Source: Cyanobacteriota bacterium (GTDB lineage Bacteria > Cyanobacteriota > Cyanobacteriia > CACIAM-69d). From it: DNA of 64,000 nucleotides. Position 1 is the first letter of the stretch, and the number at the start of each line of letters is the position of its first letter. The DNA is taken from NCBI GenBank assembly GCA_022402445.1, contig JAKRSF010000008.1, positions 310,001-374,000 of the forward strand. Direction: 5' to 3'. Under the pieces are notes generated by a model. The model made no database searches. It saw only the letters and a list, made by a program, of their open reading frames with translations, and had not been told where the DNA came from. Shown piece after piece: positions 25,627 through 35,312 of this stretch. The position numbers were made by a program, and so were the translations under genes.

Positions 25627-26403
25627 GTGAGAAGACTCGGTGGCGCGATCGCCCTGGCGGCGGTCCTCTGGCAGTCCTGGGTGGCGGTGGGCAGCGGGCC
25701 GGGGGGTGGGGGGCGATCGCGCGATCGCTCAGATGCCTTGGGCCTGCCCCTCCCCTTCCAGAATCCGTCCCCGCAGGTCGCCCAGGGTACGCCTCCCCCA
25801 ACGGCCCCCTGGAGACCCGACGCCGCCACCCTGCAAGAGTTTGAGGCGATCGCCTTTGGGGGGGAATTTTCCCGCGATCGCAGCCTCCAGGTCATCCGCA
25901 AATGGGCCACGGATCTGCGCATCGCGATCGCCGGACGCCCCACCCAAGGGGATCTCGAAACCCTAGAGCGCACCATCGCCGACCTCAGTGGCCTCATCGC
26001 CCCCCGGCGGATCCGCCTAGAGCGCCAAAATTCCAATGTCGCGATCCATTTTGTCCCCACCGCCGAATTCCGCCGCATTGAACCCAACTATGTCGAAGGG
26101 AATCGGGGATTTTTCTACGTGTGGTGGAATAATCGCTCGGAAATCACGCGATCGCGCATCCTCATCGCCACGGACGGCATCACGCAAGCGGAGCGATCGC
26201 ACCTGATCCGCGAAGAACTCACCCAATCCCTCGGCCTGATGAACGACAGTTGGCGCGACCCCGCCAGCACCTTCTATCAAGGCTGGACCGCCACTCAAAC
26301 CTACACGGACCGCGATCGCGCCATCATCCGCCTGCTCTACGATCCGCGCATCCGACCGGGCATGAACCGCCGCGAGGTCCGCCGCGCGATCGCATCCCCA
26401 TAG
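25627..26403 (+). CDS. DUF2927 family secreted protein
   Basis: A 258-residue protein from GTG 25627. This start avoids overlap with the upstream gene and gives a signal peptide (RRLGGAIALAAVLWQSWVA). After a Pro-rich linker comes a domain matching DUF2927: DLSGLIAPRRIRLER, NVAIHFVPTAEF, then HLIREELTQSLGLMNDS and YTDRDRAIIRLLYDPRIRPGM near the C-terminus. The spacing of HLIREELTQSLG resembles zinc-peptidase relatives, but the HExxH core is not intact, so I do not call a protease. Probably periplasmic or exported. It follows the thioredoxin-fold gene by 35 bp. Confidence 0.72.
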   Translation: MRRLGGAIALAAVLWQSWVAVGSGPGGGGRSRDRSDALGLPLPFQNPSPQVAQGTPPPTAPWRPDAATLQEFEAIAFGGEFSRDRSLQVIRKWATDLRIAIAGRPTQGDLETLERTIADLSGLIAPRRIRLERQNSNVAIHFVPTAEFRRIEPNYVEGNRGFFYVWWNNRSEITRSRILIATDGITQAERSHLIREELTQSLGLMNDSWRDPASTFYQGWTATQTYTDRDRAIIRLLYDPRIRPGMNRREVRRAIASP

Positions 26404-26409
26404 ACCCCC

Positions 26410-26443
26410 AAAAAGCAAAACAAGGGACGAAAAAAGCCCCTTG
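26410..26443 (-). terminator. Intrinsic terminator of the ctaCDE strand
   Basis: On the minus strand CAAGGG and CCCTTG (26438-26443 and 26421-26426) form a stem with an 11-nt loop, followed by TTTTGCTTTTT. It lies 49 bp past the ctaE stop, so it ends the oxidase transcript. Confidence 0.65.
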
Positions 26444-26491
26444 CTCCAAACAACATAACCCTAGTGAATGGGCGACTCTGAAGGTGCGTTT

Positions 26492-27109
26492 CTAAAGCAA
26501 ATACAGCAGCACAAACAAAATAATCCAGATCACATCCACAAAGTGCCAATACAGTTCCGCCGCCTCAATGCCGAAGTGGGATTGGCTCGAATAATGCCCC
26601 TCCCGCCGCGATCGCCACAGCACCGCCAGCATCAGCATCAGCCCAAAGGCCACATGGAGCCCGTGGAACCCCGTTAGCACATAGAACGTACTGGCAAAAA
26701 GATTATCCGTCAGGCCAAATTCCAGGTGGAAATACTCATAGAGTTGCCCCACCAAAAACACCGCCCCCATGGCCGCCGTAATGGCAAACCAAAGGCGCAT
26801 TCCCTTCACGTCATCTTTTTTGATCGCCTCATCGGCCCGGTGGACCACAAAACTGCTGGAAATCAGGATCAGCGTATTGACTCCCGGCAGCAGCAATTCT
26901 AGTTTCGGCGTACCCACGGGGGGCCATTCCGGCGCAACCGCCCGGAACGTGAGATAGGCCGCAAACAGGCCCAGAAAAATCATTGCCTCCGCCACTAGGA
27001 AGACAAAAATGCCGAACAGCCGATGGTCCGGATGGGCACTGTGGCCACCGTGGCCGTGGCCCTGCTCGACACCGATCGCGGTGGTGCTATTGACCGTAGA
27101 ACCTTGCAT
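26492..27109 (-). CDS. ctaE: Cytochrome c oxidase subunit III
   Basis: A 205-residue membrane protein with five predicted spans, typical of the shorter bacterial CtaE. It starts with a His/Gly-rich N-terminus (about 16-30), then FGIFVFLVAEAMIFLGLFAAY, and ends HGLHVAFGLMLMLAVLW and EAAELYWHFVDVIWIILFVLLYL, the usual subunit III core. It stabilises subunit I of the aa3-type terminal oxidase in the thylakoid or plasma membrane. It is the last gene of ctaC-ctaD-ctaE and is followed by a terminator. A 326-bp gap filled by a repeat element separates it from ctaD, unusually long for this operon. Confidence 0.94.
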   Translation of the reverse strand: MQGSTVNSTTAIGVEQGHGHGGHSAHPDHRLFGIFVFLVAEAMIFLGLFAAYLTFRAVAPEWPPVGTPKLELLLPGVNTLILISSSFVVHRADEAIKKDDVKGMRLWFAITAAMGAVFLVGQLYEYFHLEFGLTDNLFASTFYVLTGFHGLHVAFGLMLMLAVLWRSRREGHYSSQSHFGIEAAELYWHFVDVIWIILFVLLYLL

Positions 27110-27222
27110 GGGAATGGTGAAATCCTAGATACATCGGGGACAGATTGCGACCCGTTCAAGACTTCTTCAGTTTGGGTCCGTTTCAGAAACAAAAGGCTTA
27201 GGAGATATCGTCATTTCCGTCG

Positions 27223-27404
27223 CCGTAGGGGTTAGGTCTCCCAACCCTCGCCCCACCGATCACCCCCAACCCATTCAACCCTGGGACTATCAGGAACTGT
27301 GGGGCTGGGCGGGGAGACGGGGCGGGGGGGTGCCCTGGGGACTGGGCGGGGAGACGGGGCGGGGGGTGTCCTGGGGGCTGGGCGGGGAGACCCCGCCCCT
27401 ACGG
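27223..27404 (+). mobile_element. MITE-like repeat, copy B
   Basis: A 182-bp relative of copy A. It begins CCGTAGGGG (27223-27231) and ends CCCCTACGG (27396-27404), perfect 9-bp terminal inverted repeats. The left half matches copy A once (AACCCTCGCCC followed by CCGATCACC). The right half has three units of 36-37 bp, each with CTGGGCGGGGAGAC, at 27305, 27342 and 27378, where copy A has one. Confidence 0.65.
27302..27395 (+). repeat. 36-37-bp tandem repeats with G-quadruplex potential
   Basis: CTGGGCGGGGAGAC recurs at 27305, 27342 and 27378. Each unit adds three or more runs of four G, enough for a quadruplex on the plus strand. They lie inside repeat copy B. Confidence 0.7.
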
Positions 27405-27435
27405 CAATCGGGGATGGGAGGCGCGAAACTCGAAT

Positions 27436-29118
27436 TTATGCGCCGCCAAGAATATCCGACGCCTTCAGGTCCGAGATCTTGCGCCGGCGATCGCCCTGCT
27501 TCACAAAGCCATAGTCATAGGGGCCAGTTTTCGGCACCGGCACCCCATCAAAATTGTGCTCCGGCGGCGGCGACGCCACGGTCCATTCCAGCGTCAGGGC
27601 ATTCCACGGGTTCGGCCCCGCGATCGGCCCCGATCGCCAGCTATAGATCGCATTCACTAGGAACGGAATCGTAGACACCGCCAGAATGTACGACCCAATG
27701 CTGCAAATGGCATTAATCGTCGCGAACTGCGGATCATATTCCGCCACCCGGCGCGGCATCCCCATCAGGCCCAGGTAGTGCATGGGCAAAAAGCACAGGT
27801 TGAAGCCCACAAACGTCAAGACAAAATGAATCTTGCCCCAGGTTTCATTGAGCATCCGCCCCGTCATTTTCGGGAACCAGTGGTAGATCGACGCATATAG
27901 CCCAAACACCGATCCCCCAAACAGCACATAGTGCAAATGGGCCACGATGAAATAGGTGTCATGGACATGGATATCAAAGGGCACCGACGCCACCATCACC
28001 CCGCTCAGGCCCCCCACCACAAACATGGAAATGAAACCTAGGGCAAAGAGCATCGGCGAATTGAGGCGAATCTTGCCCCCCCAAACCGTCGCCAACCAGC
28101 CAAAGATTTTGATCCCCGTCGGCACGGCGATCACCATCGTCGCCACCATGAAAAACATCCGCAGCCACGCCGGGGTGCCGCTGGTGAACATGTGGTGCGC
28201 CCAAACAATTAAGCCCAAAAAGCTAATCGCCATGCTGGAATAGGCGATCGCCTTGTAGCCAAAAATCGGCTTACGGGCATGGACCGGCAAAATTTCCGAG
28301 ATCGTGCCAAACACCGGCAGGATCATGATGTAAACCGCCGGGTGGGAATAGAACCAGAACATATGCTGGTACACCACCGGATCGCCCCCACCGGCGGGGT
28401 TGAAGAAATTGGTGCCCGCCATCAGGTCAAAGGACAGCAAAATCAACGCCCCCGCCAACACCGGCGTGGACAGCAAAATCAAAATGGACGCCGCCAGCAT
28501 CGCCCAGCAAAACAGGGGCATGGTGTTGATCTTGATGGACGGGGCGCGCATCTTCAGGATTGTTGTGAAGAAGTTCACGGCCCCCAGGATCGACGAGGTG
28601 CCCAAAATAAGAACACTCAGGATCCAGATAAATTCCCCCGCCTTGCCGTTGACCAAACTCAGGGGCGGGTAGGAGGTCCAGCCGGACGCGGCGGCCCCGG
28701 TGCCGGTGAAGAAGCTCATGATCAGCAGCAGGCCACCGGGGGGAATCATCCAAAAGGCCAGGGCATTGAGTTTCGGGAATGCCATGTCCTGCGCGCCGAT
28801 CAGCAGGGGGATCAAATAATTCCCCAACGCGCCGGTGCCTGCGGGGACGATCCACAGGAAGATCATGATCGTGGCGTGGATCGTGAACAGTTGGTTGTAG
28901 AGTTCACGGCTGACGAAATCCACCTCGGGGGTGGCCAGCTCCAGGCGCACGGCGGTGGCGAGGGCTCCGCCGATCATATAGAAGATGAAGCTGGTGACCA
29001 GGTATTGGATGCCAATGACCTTGTGGTCGGTGCTGAAGGTGAAATATTTCCACCAGGGGGTGGTTTCCGGTAGCCCGATGTCGGGGGCTGGGGCGGTGGA
29101 TAGTTCTGCTTGTGCCAT
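27436..29118 (-). CDS. ctaD: Cytochrome c oxidase subunit I
   Basis: A 560-residue, 12-span haem-copper oxidase subunit that binds haem a, haem a3 and Cu-B and reduces oxygen to water while pumping protons. Haem and copper ligands are visible: [12 protein letters not shown] (low-spin haem a His), [11 protein letters not shown] (Cu-B His), WAHHMFTSG (Cu-B His-His) and [17 protein letters not shown] (haem a3 and a His). Helix VI reads YSHPAVY, lacking the Glu of A1-type oxidases and carrying the YS signature of A2-type oxidases. Second gene of ctaC-ctaD-ctaE on the minus strand; gap to ctaC 102 bp. The start ATG 29118 gives the expected N-terminus. Confidence 0.96.
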   Translation of the reverse strand: MAQAELSTAPAPDIGLPETTPWWKYFTFSTDHKVIGIQYLVTSFIFYMIGGALATAVRLELATPEVDFVSRELYNQLFTIHATIMIFLWIVPAGTGALGNYLIPLLIGAQDMAFPKLNALAFWMIPPGGLLLIMSFFTGTGAAASGWTSYPPLSLVNGKAGEFIWILSVLILGTSSILGAVNFFTTILKMRAPSIKINTMPLFCWAMLAASILILLSTPVLAGALILLSFDLMAGTNFFNPAGGGDPVVYQHMFWFYSHPAVYIMILPVFGTISEILPVHARKPIFGYKAIAYSSMAISFLGLIVWAHHMFTSGTPAWLRMFFMVATMVIAVPTGIKIFGWLATVWGGKIRLNSPMLFALGFISMFVVGGLSGVMVASVPFDIHVHDTYFIVAHLHYVLFGGSVFGLYASIYHWFPKMTGRMLNETWGKIHFVLTFVGFNLCFLPMHYLGLMGMPRRVAEYDPQFATINAICSIGSYILAVSTIPFLVNAIYSWRSGPIAGPNPWNALTLEWTVASPPPEHNFDGVPVPKTGPYDYGFVKQGDRRRKISDLKASDILGGA

Positions 29119-29220
29119 GGATGGGGTTGGGAACCGTTCTTGACTAAACCTTTCTCTGGGGCGAGGTCGCTAAAAAGCGTTCTGCCGAGGGTGCGGATGA
29201 GGGGTGCGTTTGGGATGGCT

Positions 29221-30204
29221 CTAGGGCTGGAGTTGGGCGATCGCGCCGGGATCAATGCCCAGTTCTGCGCCGTAGGGGGCCAGGTAGTCCGCGTCGCTCA
29301 GTTGCTTAGTGGGGATGGCCGCCGCGATCGCGGACTGATCTAACCCCGCCGCCGCCACCATGCTAGTTTTCCAGGCGGCATAGTCCTCGGGGGAATCCAC
29401 CACCACCTCCGCCCGCATGGCCCCGTGGTAGGAGCCGCACAGTTCCGCACAGACGATCGGGTAATGCCCCGTCACCGTGGGCTTGAAGCGAAGCTGGGTC
29501 ATCTGGCCGGGGATCGCATCCTGCTTCAGGCGAAACTGCGGAATCCAGAAGGCGTGGAGCACATCCTGGGCCACGATATTCAACTGCACATCCTGGTCCA
29601 CGGGCACATGGAGATCGCCCGACATGATGCCGTCATTGGCGTAGTTGAAGAGCCACGCATATTGCAGGCCCGTCACATCGATCGTCACATCCGGCCCCTT
29701 GCCCATGCTGTCGGGATCCGCGCCGACGCCGTAGGCCACCTGACGGCCGTTGCCCATGTCCGGGGCCATGCCATCGAGGGGGGCCGCGATCGCCGCGCCG
29801 CCGTGGTGATGATGGTGCGCGATCGCCGTGCCGCCCGCCGCCATCGGATCCAGGCCGCCCATGGCGTTATAGACCTCATAGCTATAGATGGAAATCGCCA
29901 GGACGATCGCGGCGGGGATCGACGTCCACAGCACCTCCAGGGGGATATTGCCGCGAATGGGGGGACCATCCGTCTCATCGCCGGGACGCTGGCGAAACAC
30001 AATGACCGCATAGATCAGCAGCCCCTGCACCAGCAGGAACAGCCCCACCGAAACGGTCAACATCGTATTAAAGAGCCCATCAACTAGGGCAGCATCGGCG
30101 GTGGCGGGTACGGGCAACAGGTGGTTGTGCTGGCCGAACCAAAGGCTAAAGAGCGTCAGCCCGATGCCGCCGAGCATGGCCAGGATCGTGTTGGGAATTT
30201 TCAC
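29221..30204 (-). CDS. ctaC: Cytochrome c oxidase subunit II
   Basis: A 327-residue protein with two N-terminal spans (about 4-24 and 46-70) and a periplasmic Cu-A domain. Cu-A ligands are visible: H217 in VLHAFWIPQF and the loop CAELCGSYHGAM with C252, E254, C256, H260, M263. DVTGLQYAWLFNY is the aromatic region of electron entry. It takes electrons from cytochrome c6 or plastocyanin. An odd feature is a His-rich loop HHHHH (130-134) in a Gly/Ala insert between the spans and the Cu-A domain. It is the first gene of ctaC-ctaD-ctaE, divergent from ctaA with 675 bp between them. Confidence 0.95.
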   Translation of the reverse strand: MKIPNTILAMLGGIGLTLFSLWFGQHNHLLPVPATADAALVDGLFNTMLTVSVGLFLLVQGLLIYAVIVFRQRPGDETDGPPIRGNIPLEVLWTSIPAAIVLAISIYSYEVYNAMGGLDPMAAGGTAIAHHHHHGGAAIAAPLDGMAPDMGNGRQVAYGVGADPDSMGKGPDVTIDVTGLQYAWLFNYANDGIMSGDLHVPVDQDVQLNIVAQDVLHAFWIPQFRLKQDAIPGQMTQLRFKPTVTGHYPIVCAELCGSYHGAMRAEVVVDSPEDYAAWKTSMVAAAGLDQSAIAAAIPTKQLSDADYLAPYGAELGIDPGAIAQLQP

Positions 30205-30879
30205 GGCTCACTCGAACTCAAGGGTCGAAAAACTAGGGATCAAGGGAAATTGAGGGAAATGGACGGAATTAAGGGGCCATAAAACGCCATAACGGAACAG
30301 GTCCGGCGGCGGTAGCGCGGCGTGGGGGCCTTGGGGGGCGTCACGGCCAGGAGCGCCGCCTCGGGGCAGCCCTGTGATTGTGGCCCACGCCCCAGGGGAG
30401 GGGGTGTATCACGGGTGACCCCTGGGCCTGTTCCCCTACCAAGTTAAAACAGGGATCTGGGGGACCGACGGGCCGGGAGCAAAATCTTTATTAAGTTTTG
30501 ATCGGCGTTGATCGGGCCACCGGGGGGATTTTGGGCGGCGCGATCGCGGTTGGTGGCGATCGCCACGGTCCCATTCCAGCCCCTGGGGTACGGTGAGTAG
30601 GATTGCCTAGGGGTTCCCTAAAAATAGCCCAAAGCCTGAGGGTGCAACCATTTTTAGCCCTGCATCCCGATCCGGCGGAGAAATTTGATGAAGACCTGTG
30701 CCCCACCCATCACAGAACGTTACGGAATCGCGAGGGGGCGATCGCGTCCCCAAAAACAATACGTTATGGTGACGGCAAACGGCGACCCGTGATGGCCCCC
30801 GCTGGCCCCATCCCACGGCCCGACCGGCCCCCTTGCCCCGCCCCCCCCGACTCCATTCCCAACCCCTTGGCATTGGCAT
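30205..30879. other. Divergent promoter region between ctaC and ctaA
   Basis: No gene. An AT-rich patch near 30740-30775 contains ACAATACGTTATGGT, a plausible -10 area for ctaA, about 110 bp upstream of its start. Other short reading frames in this region have no ribosome sites or family support. Confidence 0.4.
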
Positions 30880-31854
30880 ATGGCAGAGACCACCTTCCAG
30901 CAGTTTCGCAATCCCTTGGCCCGTCTACGGCGCGCGGCGGCGACCCAGCCCGATCCGACGGCGGCGCGCGATCGCATCCGTTGGCTGGCCTTTCGGCTGG
31001 CCTTCGGGACGTGGCTGCTCATGGCCGTCGGCAGTGCGACGCGGGTGGCGAATGCGGGCCTCGCTTGCCCGGACTGGCCCCTGTGCTACGGGCAGGCGCT
31101 CCCCTGGACCCAGATGAACCTTCAGGTGTTTCTGGAGTGGTTCCATCGGCTCGATGCGGGCCTGTTGGGCCTGGGCACGCTGGGGATGGTGGTGATGGCG
31201 TTGGGGGCGCGGCGATCGCTCCCCCGGTGGGTGCCGCCGGTGACGGTGCTGGCGTTGGTGCTGATTGTGGCCCAGGCGGCGTTGGGGGCGCTGACGGTGA
31301 CGGAGCTGCTGCGGTTTGACATTGTGACGGCCCATTTGGGGATGGCGCTGCTGTTTTTCTGCACGCTCTTGACCCTGGGGACGGCGCTGCTGCCCCACCG
31401 GGGGATGGGGTCGGCGGGGGCGTTGCGGTGGCTGGGGGGGGCGTCCGCGATCGCGATCTACGGCCAGAGCATTGCGGGGGGGCTGGTCGGTTCCCGCTGG
31501 GCGTTGCACCAATGTCTGGATCTGGCGCAACTGTGTGGGACGGTCCATGGCCACCTGCTGGGGATTGTGCCCGCCGTGGTGCTGCCGGCGACGCTGCTGG
31601 GCCGCGCGTGGCGGACTCCGGCCCTCCATCCCTGGCTGCGGCGGCTGCGCTGGGCGATCGCGGGGCTCCTGGGGCTGCAACTGCTGGTGGGCTACGGCAC
31701 GTTCCGTCTGCACCTGCAAATTGAACCCCTCACGGTTCTCCACCAGGCGGTGGGGGCGGCCCTCCTCGGATCCCTGGTGGTGTTTACGGTTCTGGCCTGC
31801 CGCGACGGTCAAACGGGCAATCAGCACGCCGCGATCGCGGATCCAACCCCCTAA
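30880..31854 (+). CDS. ctaA: Haem A synthase
   Basis: A 324-residue, eight-span membrane protein of the CtaA/Cox15 family, which oxidises haem O to haem A for the aa3-type oxidase. Motifs include GSATRVANAGLACPDWPLCYG (N-terminal extracellular loop with cysteine pair), FLEWFHRLDAG, DIVTAHLGMALLFF, and in the second half HQCLDLAQLCGTVHGHL and EPLTVLHQAVGAALLGS. The haem-ligand His residues recur in both halves, the expected internal repeat. Next gene on the same strand is ctaB (273-bp gap), which makes its substrate haem O, and ctaC is divergent. Confidence 0.94.
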   Translation: MAETTFQQFRNPLARLRRAAATQPDPTAARDRIRWLAFRLAFGTWLLMAVGSATRVANAGLACPDWPLCYGQALPWTQMNLQVFLEWFHRLDAGLLGLGTLGMVVMALGARRSLPRWVPPVTVLALVLIVAQAALGALTVTELLRFDIVTAHLGMALLFFCTLLTLGTALLPHRGMGSAGALRWLGGASAIAIYGQSIAGGLVGSRWALHQCLDLAQLCGTVHGHLLGIVPAVVLPATLLGRAWRTPALHPWLRRLRWAIAGLLGLQLLVGYGTFRLHLQIEPLTVLHQAVGAALLGSLVVFTVLACRDGQTGNQHAAIADPTP

Positions 31855-32127
31855 ATCCAGACCGATTCCCTGAAGAATGTTCCCCCATCCACAATCCAAC
31901 TTTTTCTGGTAATTTCTTTGGATTTTGAGGATATTTGGGATTTTGTGGCGATGGTCACCCCCTAACTTCAGCCGCCTCCATTAACCTAGGTCAAGCTCGC
32001 CAATCCTGTGCCAAACGACGCCAAACCTTAAATCTACTGCCCCAAAACGGCCCCGCGCCCCTCGGATACGAAACCGTTAGGTGAAACGGTCCCCCCAAGA
32101 CTTGAACGATGGAGAGTTTGAGAACCC

Positions 32128-33129
32128 ATGCAGAACCTTGCACGCGCCAATGGCTGGAGCGGCGATCGCCGTCACCATGACAACCTCTGGCAGGTTTGCC
32201 GGAGCTACTACCAGTTGGCGAAACCGCGCATCATCATCCTGCTGCTGATCACGACGGCGGCGGCCATGTGGGTGGCGGGCCATGGCCGGGTACACCTGGG
32301 GCTGTTCCTCGGGACGCTGGCGGGGGGTGCCCTGTCGGCGGCGTCGGCGAATGCCATTAATTGCCTCTACGATCGCGACATTGACCTGATCATGGAGCGC
32401 ACCCGCACGCGGCCCATTCCGTCGGGGCGGATCCGGCCTCGGGATGGGTTGATCTATGCGGTGACGTTGGCGGCGATCGCCTTTGGCCTGTTGGCGACGG
32501 TGGCGAACCTGCTGGCGGCGCTGCTGGCGATGGCGGGGATCGTGGTGTATGTGCTGGTGTATACCCACTGGCTCAAGCGCCACAGTGTGCAAAATATCGT
32601 CATTGGCGGCGCGGCGGGGGCGATTCCGCCGTTGGTGGGCTGGGCGGCGGTGACGGGCGGTTTGAGCGCTGAGGCGTGGCTGCTGTTTTGGATTATTGCC
32701 ATCTGGACGCCGCCCCATTTCTGGGCGCTGGCCCTGCTGATTCGGGATGACTACGAGAATGTGGGGGTGCCGATGCTGCCGGTGATTAAGGGCAGTGAGG
32801 AGACGGCGCGGCAGATTTGGTGGTATTCGGTGGCGCTGATTCCCCTGACCCTGATGCTGACCTATCCCCTGGCGGCGTCGGGGGTGCTGTATCTGGTGGC
32901 GGCCCTGTATTTGGGGGGGCTGTTTTTGGTGAAGGCGTGGCTGCTCCTCAAGGCTCCCGACGATCGCGATCGCGCCCGGTCGCTATTCAAATATTCGATT
33001 TTTTACCTGATGCTGCTGTGTGCGGCGATGACGGTGGATAGTTTGCCGATGGTGCAGGAGATTAATGGGGCGATCGCGGCGGACTGGCGGGGCATTTTGA
33101 GCGCGGTGCCGATGCTGAATGTGAGCTAA
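32128..33129 (+). CDS. ctaB: Protohaem IX farnesyltransferase (haem O synthase)
   Basis: A 333-residue, UbiA-type polytopic prenyltransferase. The two Asp-rich motifs are present: first [22 protein letters not shown] (N-x3-D-x2-I-D), and second [17 protein letters not shown] with later [11 protein letters not shown]. It adds a farnesyl group to haem B to give haem O, which CtaA then converts to haem A. The N-terminal 30 residues are hydrophilic. The start ATG 32128 is preceded by GGAGAG. With ctaA upstream and ctaCDE divergent, the oxidase and haem A synthesis genes form one locus. Confidence 0.94.
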   Translation: MQNLARANGWSGDRRHHDNLWQVCRSYYQLAKPRIIILLLITTAAAMWVAGHGRVHLGLFLGTLAGGALSAASANAINCLYDRDIDLIMERTRTRPIPSGRIRPRDGLIYAVTLAAIAFGLLATVANLLAALLAMAGIVVYVLVYTHWLKRHSVQNIVIGGAAGAIPPLVGWAAVTGGLSAEAWLLFWIIAIWTPPHFWALALLIRDDYENVGVPMLPVIKGSEETARQIWWYSVALIPLTLMLTYPLAASGVLYLVAALYLGGLFLVKAWLLLKAPDDRDRARSLFKYSIFYLMLLCAAMTVDSLPMVQEINGAIAADWRGILSAVPMLNVS

Positions 33130-33149
33130 TGGGAGGGTAGGGTTAAGTC

Positions 33150-34223
33150 ATGCCCCCAGAAACCTCCCCAGAAACCGACCAAACGCCGCTAGTTTCCGTC
33201 ATTATTCCGGCCTATAACGGGGCGGCCACCATTGGCGAGACGATCGCGTCGGTGCGATCGCAAACCCTGCTGGACTGGGAGCTAATTGTCATTGACGATG
33301 GCTCGACGGATGGGACGGCGGCGGCGGTGCGGGCGATCGCGGAGTCCACGGGGGATGGGCGGATCACGGTGATCTCCATCGCCAATGGGGGGGTGTCGGC
33401 GGCGCGGAATTTCGGGGCGGCGCGATCGCGGGGGACTTACCTCAGCTTCATTGATGCGGATGACCTGTGGACGGCGGATAAGCTCGAAGCCCAGGTGCGG
33501 ATTTTGCGATCGCGGCCCGGTGCGGCGGTGGCCTATAGCTGGGTCGATTGCGTGGACGGGGACGGGCTCATGCGGGTGCGGCGCGGGGGCTACAGCCTCG
33601 GGGTGGGGGCGCTCCAGCGGAAGCTGACGTTGATTGACACCATCGAAAGCGGCTCGAATGTGCTGGTGACGCGATCGGCGTTTGAGGCGGTGGGGGGGTT
33701 TGATGAAACCCTGACCCACGGGGAGGATTGGGATTTGTGGCTGCGGCTGTCGGCGCGGTTTGCCTACGCAGTGGTGCCTGCGCCCCAGGTGCTCTACCGT
33801 CAGCGGCCCGGTTCGGCGTCGGCGAATGTCTGGAAAATGGAGCGCCAGAGTATGGGGATCATTGACCGGGCGATCGCGCGGCTCGGGGATGGTTCCACGC
33901 TGGCGGGGCCGATGCCTGAGGGCGATCGCGAGGTTCTAAAGCGGCGGAGTGTGACCAATCGCTACCGCATTCTGGCCTTTGAGGCGCTGGATGGCCCGCG
34001 ATCGCGGCGGCGAACCCTCACGGCCCTGCGATATTTTCACCAAGTTTTACGGCGGGATCGGAATTTGTGGCGGCGGCCCTGGCGATCGCGTACCATCGCC
34101 CTGCTGACCAAACTCGCCCTGTTGATCCTGGTGCCCCATCGGTTGAGCGGCGGCTGGCTGGGCCGCGATCGCCTCAAAAATGCCGAGGATCTCCTGCTCT
34201 GGACCATTGAAACCCAGCCCTAG
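33150..34223 (+). CDS. Family 2 glycosyltransferase
   Basis: A 357-residue GT2 enzyme. SVIIPAYNGAATIGETI starts the nucleotide-sugar fold, IDDGSTDGT binds the nucleotide, and SFIDADDLW carries the D-x-D metal motif. Further on, GGFDETLTHGEDWDLWLR holds the ED catalytic region typical of GT-A inverting enzymes. No membrane span is evident, so the protein is likely cytoplasmic or peripheral, transferring a sugar to a lipid or glycan. It follows ctaB by 20 bp and precedes a paralogous GT2 by 56 bp. The acceptor is unknown. Confidence 0.88.
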   Translation: MPPETSPETDQTPLVSVIIPAYNGAATIGETIASVRSQTLLDWELIVIDDGSTDGTAAAVRAIAESTGDGRITVISIANGGVSAARNFGAARSRGTYLSFIDADDLWTADKLEAQVRILRSRPGAAVAYSWVDCVDGDGLMRVRRGGYSLGVGALQRKLTLIDTIESGSNVLVTRSAFEAVGGFDETLTHGEDWDLWLRLSARFAYAVVPAPQVLYRQRPGSASANVWKMERQSMGIIDRAIARLGDGSTLAGPMPEGDREVLKRRSVTNRYRILAFEALDGPRSRRRTLTALRYFHQVLRRDRNLWRRPWRSRTIALLTKLALLILVPHRLSGGWLGRDRLKNAEDLLLWTIETQP

Positions 34224-34279
34224 ATTTCCGCTAATGTCTGCTAATCCCCGTTGATCTCTGCGGAAATTCCTTGATCCCC

Positions 34280-35293
34280 ATGCCCCGCGTCTCCGTCATC
34301 ATCCCCGCCTACAACGCCACCGCCACGATCGCGGCCACCCTCGACAGCCTCGCGGCCCAAACCTTCCAAGATTTCGAGGCGATCATTATTGATGACGGCT
34401 CCACCGACGGCACCGGCCCCGCGATCGCGGCGTGGATTGCGGAACGGCACGAAACCCGCCTGCGGGTGCATCGACAGGACAACGGCGGCCAGGCCCGCGC
34501 CCGCAATCGCGGCATCGAGCTTGCCCAGGGGGAGTATGTTGCGTTCCTGGATGCGGACGACTGCTGGAGCCCCGACAAATTAGAAGCCCAGGTGTACGCC
34601 CTCGATGCCCTGCCCACGGCGGGATTGGCCTATAGCTGGAGCGATTGCGTCGATGCCCACGGCCGCTGGGTCCGCCCCGGTAGCTGCGTCAGCATCAACG
34701 GCGACGCCCGCCCCGCCCTGCTCCTACAAAATTTTTTAGACAATGGCTCCACCCCCCTGATCCGGCGATCGGTCCTGGCGGAGGTGGGCGGTTTTGACCC
34801 GGCCCTGCGCCCCTCGGAGGATTGGGATCTGTGGCTGCGCATTAGCGATCGCCACCCCTTCGTTGCGATCCCCGTCCCCCAGGTGCAGTATCGCCTCGCG
34901 GCCTACAGCGCCTCGGTGAATATCGCCGCCCTGGAGCGGGGATCGCGCGCCACCCTGGAACGGGCCTTTGAGCGCGCCCCCGCCGAGTTACAAAACCTCA
35001 AACGCCGCAGCCTCGCCAATCTATATGAATACCTATTTTTCCAAACCTTCAGCGGGGCCATCCGTCGGCGGGCCATTCCCCCGGCCTTCCGCTACCTGTT
35101 CCAGGCCCTGCGCTACGACCCGGCCCTGCGCCGCCGCCCCGATCGCTGGCTGCCCGCCCTCTGGAAGGCGATCGCCACGGCCCTGCTGCCCAACCGCCTC
35201 GCCCAGCGAGCCCTAAACCGTTTCGGCAAGGCGAACCACGCCCACACCCCCATCCTGGCGAGTATCCAAACCGCGATCGCGACGGACGATTGA
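34280..35293 (+). CDS. Family 2 glycosyltransferase (paralogue of upstream gene)
   Basis: A 337-residue GT2 enzyme clearly related to the preceding protein: VSVIIPAYNATATIA, IDDGSTDGT, FLDADDCWSPDKLEAQV and GGFDPALRPSEDWDLWLR align along the whole length, including AYSW.DCVD in the middle. The two genes probably arose by tandem duplication and may transfer successive sugars of one glycan. ATG 34280 is preferred over a TTG three codons upstream. The intergenic region has an 8-bp inverted repeat, ATTTCCGC (34224-34231) and GCGGAAAT (34260-34267). Confidence 0.88.
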   Translation: MPRVSVIIPAYNATATIAATLDSLAAQTFQDFEAIIIDDGSTDGTGPAIAAWIAERHETRLRVHRQDNGGQARARNRGIELAQGEYVAFLDADDCWSPDKLEAQVYALDALPTAGLAYSWSDCVDAHGRWVRPGSCVSINGDARPALLLQNFLDNGSTPLIRRSVLAEVGGFDPALRPSEDWDLWLRISDRHPFVAIPVPQVQYRLAAYSASVNIAALERGSRATLERAFERAPAELQNLKRRSLANLYEYLFFQTFSGAIRRRAIPPAFRYLFQALRYDPALRRRPDRWLPALWKAIATALLPNRLAQRALNRFGKANHAHTPILASIQTAIATDD

Positions 35294-35312
35294 CGGGTGC
35301 TCCAGGATTTCC

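Larger units (their letters stand above)
27110..27435. other. ctaD-ctaE intergenic gap occupied by a repeat element
   Basis: No gene. The centre is a repeat copy (27223-27404). The plus strand there is G-rich with several GGGG runs, so the template strand of the ctaDE transcript has G-quadruplex potential. Confidence 0.6.
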
